Source: Bryum argenteum | Taxonomy: Eukaryota; Streptophyta; Bryopsida; Bryales; Bryaceae | Direction of reading: 5' to 3' | NCBI GenBank assembly: GCA_037043015.1 | Contig: CM073327.1 | Location: 6,926,727 to 6,990,726, forward strand | Length of the DNA stretch: 64,000 nt | Shown: in pieces, positions 44,909 through 55,009 of the stretch | Layout: each line of letters begins with the position of its first letter | How positions within the stretch are numbered: position 1 is the first letter of the stretch | The notes under the pieces: model-generated | The model's database searches: none | Seen by the model: only the letters and a program-made list of their open reading frames with translations | What the model was told of the DNA's origin: nothing | Program-made: the position numbers and the translations under genes

Positions 44909-47900
44909 ATGGTAAGTCGCGATTTTCTGTGTATCGCTGGGGCTAGGGTTCTGGGTTTTGGCGTTGTTGCGAGATATCGTGTTTTGGGTTTTTGTGTTGT
45001 TGCGAGATATCGTGTATTGGATTCTTTTGAGATACTCGTTCGTTATTGAGATCCTACGCATATCTTCTCTGGTTCTCCCATTTGTTACGGTGTAGATTTT
45101 TTTTTCCCTCATGTTGGAGAATTAGGGTTTGGGGTTTCTCTGAGCGCGGAGAATTGAATTATACTGATTTTTATTGTCGCCGTCATTTCTTTCGAGCAGG
45201 CAACGCTTGCGGACTCTTTCTTAGCAGATTTGGAGGACCTTTCCGACGACGAAAATCACGATGAGGTATACTTCAGTCGGTTTTCCTTCTTTTTGGTGCT
45301 TTGCTGATGTTTCCAAGGAGTTGCTCTTAGAACATTATGCTTATTATGGCGACGAAATTTTTATCAACACATTACACATAAAATACTCGTACATACCTTT
45401 ATGACGGAGTACTTCATGTAAAGGGATGTTTTCTAGATTAGGGTTTGGAGTATGTTCGATACTCCTCAATCGATTTTTTTTACCGAATCGGCCATCCATA
45501 GTTCCATAGGTGAAGGCAGTATGAATATGCATCAAGAATACACGAGTACGAATCATGTTCGAATGAGAGTTATATTTTGAAAGTTTTCTTAGGCAATCAA
45601 GGTTTTAGGATCTCTAACCAATGAATATGTTTGTCTGTGAATCCGACTGTCGTAGCGAAGTAGCAAACTGTTAAATGCTGGTAACATGGGGAGTCGCGGT
45701 CCGAGTCCTGAGATGGATTGACAATCTTTAAACTGGTGCTAATTCAGGCCCTTGGGGCTAGCAGGAGGTTGCCGAAGCCGCAGAAGAGGCTCCCGATGGA
45801 GACGAAGATATGGCCGAGGCCGCCATACTTAACTACGATGACTTGGACAATGTCGCCAAATTACAAAAGAGTCAACGATTTCACGACATCATGAAGGTAC
45901 GTTCTCTCTCCCCTCGACATTACATCATCCTCATTCCTGCTCTATATTCTTACTTTTCACTCTTCAGTTTGTCGTATACAATACTCAGTCACTTGTGGTC
46001 AGTGCAGAAGGTGGATGATGCGATGGCGAATGGCACTGACACATCATTCAAAGGAGTGGTGGTGGAGGATGATCCTGAGTATCAACTCATAGTGGAATGC
46101 AATGCGCTATCGGTCGACATTGACAACGAGATCACCATAATCCACAACTTCATTCGAGACAAGTATCGTGCGAAGTTTCCTGAGCTCGAGTCACTCGTGC
46201 TGCATCCGATTGATTACTCTCGTTTGGTGAAGCAGATAGGCAATGAGATGGATCTCACTTTAGTCGACTTGGAGGGGCTGTTACCGTCTGCTACTATCAT
46301 GGTGGTATCCGTCACAGCTTCCACAACAAGTGGAAAGCCGCTTTCAGAGGAGAATCTGCAGAAGACGATCGATGCATGTGATCGAGCCCTGGCTCTGGAC
46401 GAAGCGAAGAAGAAAGTGCTGGAGTTTGTGGAGAGCAGGATGGGCTACATTGCACCGAATCTGTCGGCGGTTGTTGGCAGCACAGTAGCTGCAAAGCTGA
46501 TGGGAGCTGCAGGAGGTCTTAATGCTCTTTCCAAAATGCCCGCTTGCAATGTACAGATCTTGGGTGCGAAGAGAAAGAACTTGGCTGGATTTTCGACGGC
46601 AACGCAGCTGCCACATACAGGATTTGTTTTTCAGACTGAGATTGTGCAGAGCACTCCTCCTCCGCTTCGGATGAAGGCTTGTCGTCAAGTTGCAGGAAAG
46701 TGTACGCTTGCTGTGAGAGTTGATGCCACTCGAGGTGATCTTTCGGCGAAAACTGGACAGAATTTTCGAGAAGAGATTCGGAAGAAGATCGAAAAGTGGC
46801 AGGAGCCTCCCCCTCCTAAACAACCTAAACCCCTTCCCGTCCCTGATAGTGATCCGAAGAAGAAACGAGGTGGTCGTCGTCTCAGAAAGATGAAAGAGAG
46901 GTTTGTCATTCTTCTCTACCTAAACTGTGGCATCTTTCTCGCTTGATTTCTTGCGGGGCTAATGATGAATTATTGTCTTCTTTACAGGTATGCCTTGACT
47001 GACATGCGCAAACTTGCGAATCGGATGAAATTCGGTACACCTGAGGAGAGTTCACTCGGTAATTTCCTTCAACTAGAACCATTTCTTCCTGCACCTCGCA
47101 TATTATCTGTACTCGGATTGTGATCAAATCATAATCATATGAGAAGCCATCGGTGAAAAATGAATGTACTTTCATTCAAGAAAGTGTGCCCAGATCATGA
47201 ACTATTATGTGCTTTCTTTGATCCACTATGTACGCATAGTAGACGAGCTTTATGCTTGTTAATAATTAAGCTTTGATAATGCTATGTGCAGGGGATGGAT
47301 TGGGAGAAGGCTATGGAATGCTTGGACAGGCCGGCAGTGGCAAACTGCGGGTCTCTATTGGACAGAGCAAGCTCGCTGCTAAGGTTGCGAAAAAGTAAGT
47401 GTTCTGCAATCACCTCATTTCTAGAATGCTAAACCCTGAACCTTGGAACTCTAAACCCCTAGGTTTTACTACATGTAATTGCTAGTAATCAAAAGCGTTT
47501 CCTGACCGATTTCGACGATTTTCTATTACTGTTGTAGAAACTGTACTTTGGTTATGTGGATTGTACTGAGTGCTTTTTCTTTCGCAGGTTCAAGGAGAAA
47601 CACTATGGTAGCAGTGGTGCCACTTCGGGTCTTTCTTCAAGTCTTGCATTCACACCTGTCCAGGTTTGTTTTGATCAATTTTTTTTGGTTTGAGTGACCG
47701 ATTTCGTGCCTGAAATCTCGGTAGAATCCAGTTCTTGAGATTTTCTAGCCTCGAGATTTCACCATTTTGATCATTCTCTTTGATTTGGGTCGCAGGGTAT
47801 CGAGCTGAGCAATCCCCAAGCACAGGCAGGCTTGTTAGGGAGCGGCACGCAAAGCACCTATTTCTCAGAAACAGGAACTTTTTCAAAGATCAAGAAGCCG

Positions 47901-47909
47901 AATTTTTGA
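44909..47909 (+). CDS. PRP31: U4/U6 snRNP splicing factor PRP31
   Basis: Eight coding exons: 44909-44911, 45200-45265, 45765-45896, 46008-46900, 46988-47058, 47292-47394, 47588-47663 and 47796-47909. They give 485 residues, the usual plant PRP31 length. PRP31 binds the 15.5K-U4 snRNA complex and bridges U4/U6 to U5 in the tri-snRNP. The N-terminus MATLADSFLADLEDLSDDE matches the family only if the lone ATG (followed at once by GTAAGT) is spliced to the exon at 45200. Later landmarks are LNYDDLDNVAKLQKSQRF and the NOSIC region (about 88-140, EDDPEYQLIVECNALSVDID). The Nop domain (about 180-330) carries IAPNLSAVVGSTVAAKLMGA and MPACNVQILGAKRKNLAGF. A basic signal, KKKRGGRRLRKMKER, follows at 351-365, with GTQSTYFSETGTFSKIKK at the end. 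Intron 3 (45897-46007) is 111 bases long and stop-free in frame, so retention would add 37 residues. Confidence 0.95.
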
Positions 47910-49863
47910 GGTAGACGTAAAACCCAATCTGGGCGGTTGTGTTGAGACTTAGTTCTTTGCAGGCGGCACAAGCATTGCGAACTTGTTTATAGCTTTGACA
48001 TTTCTAATTCATACGTACTCTTCTTCTTTTTTGTTACGCCAATACCCATGTGAGGTGGATTGGATTGTGGTCTTTGATAGAGCTCAGAACTGGTGGTTTT
48101 TCGAGGTTGTCATTTTGATAATAACTTGTTACCGCCAGAACTGGAATCAAGATACTCATGATCTCTCACATGAGTTTCTGTAGCCGTACTATGCAAGTTC
48201 TGTCGGAAGCTAACAGTACAAAGTGGACTCCGTTTAATTTGTGTACAGACCGCAACGAACGGGAAAGAACAGACTTTCACAGTTACTAAGATCTCCACGA
48301 TTTACGGATGTCTGTAGTTTTACGTCAACGAAGTAATGTTTCCGTAGTCAGAAATTAAATCACTTGACGTACAGTAAGCCAACTTCAGCACGTCTCCCAG
48401 GACGGAATTTCATAGATATCAGCGGGATGACGAAATCCACACGCAATAACCTTGACACTGCTCAACTTCAATGGTGTCGGAAACCGTGACTTCTGCCAAG
48501 TGCTATTGTCTGATAGCAGGTTCATCCATTGTACATGACCCGTTCCAAGGTCTCAGCATTCGTTCATGCATGACCTTATCGGAAGGTATCGTCGGTACAG
48601 GATTTAATCCATTTTATTCTCTGGAATTGACTTCCCCATGTGACTTGGGGTTCGTTACTTCGGGGGACGTGAATGACGAGATGCCGATGATCGAATACCG
48701 ATGATTCTCACTTCTGTTGGACGTGAGAATCATCGGTAACTAATCTAATCTTGTCCGTTTATTGTTAATCCTCTGGCATTGTTGATCTTCTGGCATGCTC
48801 AGAACCATATCTCTTGTGGAGTGGTGCAACCGTATTGCCTGCACCTTATCGTATCGTAAACTAGGGCGAAATCAGATCTTCGATTCCTGGTCATCTTCGA
48901 TTTCAGCTCAACGTGGAAGAGCCCCAGGATCTATCGATCAGCTGCAGTGGATATGGAGATATGAAGATCTTAATGCTTAAATTAGATCGATATGGGTAAA
49001 TTTCTCAAACAGAGAAACTATTCATTGTACAATGAAATTAGAAGACTAAAGCTGTGAAAAGCAAGAGAATTTTTTAAACTTTTTTTTTTACATGTTAGTA
49101 ATTGGAAGTTGATGTGATTGGCTAAAGTCACATATTATATGATAATATTGAGAAAGCTTACTAATAACTTAAGAGGAACACCAACAAGGGAGAAGAAGTT
49201 TCACCACCTTTAAACATTATGATCTCACAATGGGAAAATATTCGAGCATGAGATTTGATATACTTATACATACAAGTTATGTACTAAGTCCTAATGTTAC
49301 ATACCCTAAAAATACATCAAAAAGGTAAAACTTTTACCCTACATCAAAAGAGGGTAGCTTTTGCAAGTTTTTCCAGCAATTTTGAGACTAATCCACTTTA
49401 GGAGTTGACCAAAACTTACATATCAATAGTTGGAGAAATAATCAAAACCCGGGCAATTTCTAAAAAGCTCAATGACTCGTTGTTCCATGAGGATTTCTTC
49501 GTTGTGGAATGAGATATTTGTAGCAAAAAATTCACACTTCCCCTCTAGAGCTTGATTGTTGGTGATACTTGTTGGAATGGGTTGTTGCATTGCTTGTGAA
49601 AAAGATGAAATATGATATTTCTACCGAACCTTGGGTCTTCGTGTAAAGAGCAAATGGAGTCTACCCTTGCCTGCATTTGCAATTTGGAGCACAAGGATCA
49701 TTATCGCCCATGGGGTCTGAAACGGGCAACCCAAAATTGGTTCATAGCACTTTTTGAACTTGGACATCATGAATGAACTTGTTAATGATGAGCTTTTTGA
49801 ATGCATCATAAGAAAGTGACCACTTCGACATCAAAAATATAAGTGACAAGTTGAGTATAGTGA
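47910..49863. other. 3' flank of PRP31 and spacer
   Basis: This probably includes the PRP31 3' untranslated region up to about 48300. A perfect 15-base hairpin stem, ACCGATGATTCTCAC, lies at 48697-48711 with its complement at 48723-48737. A frame at 48471-48704 has no domain. After 49000 the DNA is AT-rich and featureless. Confidence 0.45.
48697..48737. repeat. perfect 15-bp inverted repeat with 11-base loop
   Basis: ACCGATGATTCTCAC is followed, after eleven bases, by its exact complement. It would form a stable stem in RNA or DNA. It is too short to resemble a microRNA precursor; its role is unknown. Confidence 0.7.
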
Positions 49864-50704
49864 GAGATGTTGCTGCATAGTGACTTTCATGCAGTTTTAT
49901 ATTAATTAATTAATGTTGGGCCTTCCCTACCACATGAATCCCCTTAAGGGGGAGCCACATGGACCCCATGAGTGCACTTAATATTAAAATGTTATTCTTC
50001 AAGTACAGTCCCCAGCCCTCTTGTACTTGCTCAGACTGAGGGAGGAAGCAACTACAAACGATATGGGGTAAATCCGCTCTCCCAAGACTCCTTGCCTACA
50101 AGACCCCTGCCCCCAAGACCCCTCCAGCTAGACCCCTCCCACACCCCCTCTTCTCCGCATTTTCAAGCGTGCTTCGCGGCCCGCATTCCAGGGACGTTAA
50201 TGAGATTGTGGGAGATAGTGAGAGCTACGTAGCAGGTTCAGTTGGATAAGAGCTCCTCGCACGCTTCCTCGGGCATTCTTGGGCGTTGAAGGGTTCAACT
50301 TGAGAAAATCTTAAATAATGCATACGTAGATCTTGAAACAAATGAAACTGAAAAGAGCCATTTTGGCTGGCAAAAGATTTTCAAAAAATGGTTGAACGTA
50401 GTTCCTCAACAAATGAATTTCTTAGAAACAAGGATTTAGGTTTAGATTTAGATTTGGGTCCACATGCAGGTACGGTCCCGTGCGGACTGCACCCTCTCCT
50501 CTGGTCCCGCGCGCGAGGGGGGTCATCCCGATGGACAGTTGGACTGGAGACTCAACCATACTGTCCATGTGAAAGCCCATGGCTCACTGGTAGGAGGGTC
50601 CATAACTTGTGTCACAATGCAAGGTACCAGGGATATCATCTGCATGCTAAAGGTACTATCACCAGCATGGGTGTCATACTTTTCATAGCAGATGAGTTTA
50701 TAAA

Positions 50705-50736
50705 CCCCCCCCCCCCCCAAAAAAAAAAAAAAAAAC
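50705..50736. repeat. poly(C)/poly(A) tract
   Basis: Fourteen C residues run directly into about eighteen A residues inside the inverted-repeat element. Confidence 0.9.
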
Positions 50737-51395
50737 AGTATTCTTGTTGCGTTGTACTGTCAAAAGTACACTAAATTTGAATTAGTGTTAGATTATTATA
50801 AGATTTGAAAATGCTATAACTTTTTACTTTTGTTTAAAAAAATTTACCAAGAGCGTTGATTCTGATACTATATAAGGACCCCCATCTGGCCAATATAGTG
50901 GGTAAAATTATTGAACAACAGTAAAAACTTATGACTTGTTTATATCTAACACTAATTATCAAATTTAGTGTAGTTGGCTTTAAGTAATCTTGATGTTGAG
51001 GCTTTTCAATTTCTTGTTCCTTGGCAAGGTAGTTACATTTTATGTAATTTTACCATGAGTGCACATAAACAAAACATAGAGAAAAGCTTGAATTTTTACA
51101 TGGGGTATGCTGAAATTCAATTAAAAAGACCTACCTTTCATCAGTGGAAAAGGCATGTGAAATATTATTATTTTTTATGTAGAAAATTCAAACGGGTAGG
51201 ACATGCTTTGGTACCTTCGTTACACATACCAAAAAAAAAAAAAAAATTGAAATTTTTTTGATGCATTTTTGAAGTTTTTGCGTGTATATCAATTTTGGGC
51301 AAATTTTGATAATAAATGAGCATATACTGCAGTTTTGGGCAGATTCTAGTTTGTCCGCAATTATAATGTTTCCAAACTTTGACAACAAACATCTC

Positions 51396-51475
51396 TTAAC
51401 CCTTAAATGCCCAGCCCCTCTGAAAATATACTAAAAAGCATGCCTGAGGGGCATGCTTGGGCGCTTAAGGGTTAA
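51396..51475. mobile_element. 72-bp TTAA-flanked micro-MITE
   Basis: The element at 51400-51471 begins CCCTTAAATGCCCAGCCCCT and ends with a near-complement, GGCATGCTTGGGCGCTTAAGGG. It is flanked by TTAA on both sides. It is almost entirely terminal inverted repeat and would fold into one hairpin. It sits inside the 2.3-kb inverted-repeat element, so it inserted later. End sequence places it with the CCCTTAA family in this window. Confidence 0.8.
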
Positions 51476-51835
51476 AGTACGGAAATTTTTGAAGCATGAA
51501 TGGTTTTTTGTGGGGAAACGTATGGAAAATCTTTGTCCTTTGCAAAAAGTTCGTACCTCACACGACATAAACATAGTAAATCAAATGCAACTAAAGTCAT
51601 AACGTCTAGATTTTGAACACTTGCAACTTTAGGGGATTAAACCTTGCTTTTACTCATTGTCTTTCCCCTAAGCCCCCCTCCACATACCGTTTAGCTTGTT
51701 ATCATGTCGTATTCAATAAGGGTTGTTCTTCCATTAAATGAAAGGTGACTATCTCCCAAAATCTCCTTTATGCTCCCGAGATGCGGCCCACATTCCACGC
51801 CGGAATATGCGGAGAAGAGGGGTCCAACTGGAGGG

Positions 51836-51950
51836 TCTTGGGGCGGGGGTCTTGGGAGCAAGGGTCTTGGGGCGGGGGTCTTGGGAGCAAGGGTCTTGGG
51901 GCGGGGGTCTTGAGGCGGGGGTCTTGGGGTCGTGGAGGCTGGGGTCTTGG
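51836..51950. repeat. GC-rich ~30-bp tandem repeat
   Basis: Units of GGGGCGGGGGTCTTGGGAGC plus AAGGGTCTT repeat three to four times, then decay. The purine-rich strand has many G runs of four or five and could form quadruplex structures. It belongs to the right arm of the inverted-repeat element. Confidence 0.8.
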
Positions 51951-52206
51951 GGGGAGGAGATATAACCCATATTGTTTGTAACTGCTTCCTTTCCTCAGTA
52001 AGTACAAGAGGGCTGGGGTTGGGGGCTCACATAAGGAATAAAACGATAATGTAAAGTAGTATCATTGATGGGGTCCACGAGGCATCTCCTCAAGGGGGTC
52101 CATGTGGCAATAAAAGCCCTTGATTAATTAATTAACGTGTTGCTGCGTAGTGAAGGTCACTATGCAGCAACATCTCAACATCAGATGACATTGTTATATA
52201 ACTACT

Positions 52207-52372
52207 CACTATAAGAAACCCGTGTTTTTTATGACGCATTTTTTGTGACGTGGAGATGTTTTTATGTATCAAAAGTAACATAAAGACCTTGGATGCAACA
52301 TCAAACCTAACATAAAAACAGTTGCATGTCACAGAAAATTCGTCATACAAAAAACACGGGTTTCTTCTAGTG
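52207..52372. mobile_element. CACTA-type MITE, 166 bp
   Basis: It begins CACTATAAGAAACCCGTGTT and ends with AACACGGGTTTCTTCTAGTG, a terminal inverted repeat of about 30 bases extending to ATGACG/CGTCAT. TACT flanks both sides (52203-52206 and 52373-52376). Ends starting CACTA with an AAGAAA core are typical of plant CACTA (En/Spm) elements, which duplicate three bases. No coding capacity. Confidence 0.85.
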
Positions 52373-52376
52373 TACT

Positions 52377-52892
52377 TCCTTAACCCCACAGCTCGGACGG
52401 GTTTTTTCCCATGTCGCATTCGGGGCCTACATTATCTACTTGTCATGTCCCATTGTCGGGACGTAACCATAAAGGATGCTCTTAGCATCATATAGGTCCT
52501 TAGATTCTTTGTACTTGATTCTCTTATTCTTATAATATTGATTTCTTATTACCCATCTACAGGTATAGTAGCACATCTTTCCATTTTTTGGGTCACAATG
52601 ATGTTATTCTTTTACTGCTTTTGAAATAAAAAATAAATTTACACAAGATGCCTTACAAATAAAAGTATAAGGTAACTTGCACCTACAATTTTCCTATATA
52701 TATTTTTTTAGGGCTTTTCAATTATTAATAAATCTTTCCAGCTTGGAAAGACAGGTTTTTGGGACAATGAGTTTTCTGTGGCCCTTCAATAATAAGGGCT
52801 CCATTCCCATGTGAGACCCGTCCCCGGAATTCCATTGTAAAAGCCCTTGAATATTGAATAATTATCAAGAAGGGGAATCCACATGTATTTCT
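52377..52892. other. intergenic spacer
   Basis: AT-rich sequence with no gene, repeat or element that I can support. Confidence 0.5.
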
Positions 52893-53160
52893 TTAACCCC
52901 TAAAGGTCCTTGATACAAAAAATTTTAAATTATCAAAAAGAACCTTCTTCTACTTAAGGTGCAAAGAAACTCAATCTAAGCATTGATTAGAAGATCCAAC
53001 CGTATGATCTTGAAGTTAACTTGACCCTTTTCTCGAATGTGAAATTTGAACCGTTAATTTTTCTCCAATTTTGAGGTTATAATGGCCAAAGTTGGCTGAA
53101 TCTTCTCCCTGCGGAAATTTCAAAAAGCGATTTCCGCTTTCTTGGACCTTTGGCGGTTAA
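52893..53160. mobile_element. TTAA-flanked MITE, 260 bp, copy 2 (inverted relative to copy 1)
   Basis: The element at 52897-53156 begins CCCCTAAAGGTCC and ends GGACCTTTGGCGG, with TTAA at 52893-52896 and 53157-53160. Read on the minus strand, its interior matches 201-460: 'cagccaactttg', 'ccattataa', 'acggttcaaattt', 'acggttg', 'caatgcttagattgag'. The same length in both copies supports a single founder. Confidence 0.85.
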
Positions 53161-53370
53161 AATCCAACTTTAAGTCCTTCTTGTGAGGGAAAAGTGGTCC
53201 TCCATTTGAGAAAGCAATATTCATCCTCAAAAAGGGCAGGGATAAAAGGACATGGGCCCAAATTTCATGAGTGGGCACTAATTTCAACACTATCGACATC
53301 TCATAGAAACTATGAATTTATATTCTTGGGAGCCAACTTGAAATTGAACAACATTTTCTCTCTCGATTGA

Positions 53371-53735
53371 TTAACCCTTACACGCCCAAGACTTAAATCT
53401 GCTCTCTAGCTTTTACTGCACTCAACTTTTCTCTTATGCTTTGATGTCAAACTGGTGACCTTCTTGTGATGCATTCAAAAAGTGAAATTCTCGAATTCAA
53501 ATTACAGCTTGTATGAGTGATTTTGTGCTTTTAAAAGGATTGGTCAGGGTTGTACATAACCTTGTAGGAGGTTGCAAGCTCATCATTGATTTAACCTCGT
53601 AGGAGGTTGCAAGCTCAAAAAAGTGCACTATTCATGATGGCCCAAGTCCAAAAGATGCAGTGATCCAAATTTGGGGTGCCCAATTCACACCTTTTGGGTT
53701 GCCCTTCTCACACCCCATGGGCATTCAAGAGTTAA
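53371..53735. mobile_element. TTAA-flanked MITE, 357 bp
   Basis: Flanked by TTAA at 53371-53374 and 53732-53735. It begins CCCTTACACGCCCAAGA and ends CATGGGCATTCAAGAG, an imperfect inverted repeat. The interior has a repeated phrase, CGTAGGAGGTTGCAAGCTC (one copy at about 53590, a slightly different one at about 53560). The ends are more diverged than in the other members. Confidence 0.65.
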
Positions 53736-54370
53736 TGCATTAATTGGTTTTTTATTTTTTATTTTATTTTATTTTTTAAAATTAGAAAGATCAAATGAAA
53801 ACACGAGTCTTTTCCAAAAGTGGTAACTCCACATTTCTGCAAAAGGACAATTGTCCTAATTGGTAAATATATATGGTGTACAGACATCTAAGTATATCTG
53901 TAGTAGTGGGATTGTGGACACAGTTGTCACACCGACTAAAGGTGAATAATTTGATCTTTAAAGGTAACAAATTCATGTAATAAAACTCATTCTTGTTTGC
54001 AACAATCATTTGTTTTAATCAATTGATAAAGAATCAATCCCCCTCAATAACGCACGGAAGAAGTAGCAAAACTTTGGAGCATATGTGATTTTGTCAATCA
54101 CATATGCTCCTACTAACGCATTGCGTGCTCCTTGACACACTGAAAAATTCCATGCTTTTCCCAACTTTGAATGTTTCCCACTATAATTCTTGACTTAAGT
54201 ATGATTTTCTTCTCTATGAAGAAGAAGTGCCTTGCACTGCATCTTAACCCCTAAACGTCCCCTTCAAATAAAAAAAAGAAGCTAGTTCAATGGTAGATGA
54301 AGGAGATATAACTCTCATTCATGTTTTCACTTTTTTCTTTATCGTAGGAACATCAATCCAATACCAAAGT
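53736..54370. other. intergenic spacer with hairpin and a solo MITE end
   Basis: A perfect 15-base hairpin, GGAGCATATGTGATT at 54076-54090 with its complement at 54096-54110, has a five-base loop. At 54244 the sequence TTAACCCCTAAACGTCC matches the CCCTTAA MITE family ends, but I found no partner end nearby. No gene is seen. Confidence 0.5.
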
Positions 54371-54520
54371 TTTTTGGATCAAAAAGTTGTGGGGAATTGT
54401 CTTAAGATCATGATTATGTGAGATCAAATATGAAATTATATTATTTTTTTGGATCAAAAAGTTGTGGGGAATCGTCTTAAGATCATGATTATGTGAGATC
54501 AAATATGAAATTATATTATT
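54371..54520. repeat. two-copy tandem repeat, 75-bp period
   Basis: Two nearly identical units contain TTGGATCAAAAAGTTGTGGG and 'cttaagatcatgattatgtg'. An inverted fragment, TTTGATCTCACATAAT, follows immediately at about 54521, so the array could form a stem-loop. Confidence 0.85.
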
Positions 54521-55009
54521 TTTGATCTCACATAATTGACCAGTTTGCAATCATAAAACAAACCTCAGAGAAATCCGAAATTAAATCAAAAGCTGCCTCA
54601 ACTAAATGCATGCAATTGATTCATGAATAATTCATTAGACCAGAAGCCACACTTAATTAATCACACGAACTAGACTTGCCTTGGGACTCAACCAAAGTGA
54701 TTTCGTCAAAAACTGACTCAGTTCACATGATTGAAGAAGTTATAACTCTTCAAAGTTTGTACCCTCATCTAAAACAACATTGTGAACATTAATTTAGTGA
54801 TTAAAACCTTACACTACTACATGATAGTTTAAAAATAACATAATCCTACACCAGAATTTATGTGAGGATTACGAAGCCGCCGTAACTAAAAACGAAGACG
54901 GCTACTATTTTATGAGATTTTATTCTATTTTTTAAAATTTTATTTTTTCAAAAAAAAAAATTAAAATTTTTTCACTTCAAATTTTTTAATAAGCAAGGAA
55001 CCAAGACTG
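54521..55009. other. intergenic spacer
   Basis: AT-rich with no gene. Near 54813 the sequence CACTACTACATGATAG resembles a CACTA end, but no partner is visible. Confidence 0.4.

Larger units (their letters stand above)
49864..52176. mobile_element. 2.3-kb element with long inverted-repeat arms
   Basis: The left arm (49864 to about 50235) starts GAGATGTTGCTGCATAGTGA. The right arm (about 51735-52176) is its inverted counterpart, ending TCACTATGCAGCAACATCTC. Shared landmarks in opposite orientation are TTAATTAATTAA, CCACATGGACCCC, 'cagccctcttgtactt', 'gaagcaactacaaac', a run of CCAAGACCCC units and 'cctcttctccgcat'. The right arm is longer because its GGGTCTTGGGGCGGG units are expanded (51836-51950). 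No transposase is recognised between the arms, and no target-site duplication is seen. Long terminal inverted repeats without a transposase suggest a non-autonomous MULE-like or foldback element; the class is inference. Confidence 0.7.

Noticed and set aside
45655-45720. tRNA-like phrase (GGTCCGAGTCC) in PRP31 intron 2
   Set aside because: It resembles a B box, but I could not pair an acceptor stem or find a matching D-arm and anticodon arm at the right spacing.
46344-46823. 159-residue minus-strand frame opposite PRP31
   Set aside because: It is antisense to the conserved Nop-domain exon and has no family features.
49864-52176. Autonomous transposon with a transposase between the arms
   Set aside because: The only frame of note (50974-51261) shows no transposase motif that I can recognise; the interior seems non-coding.
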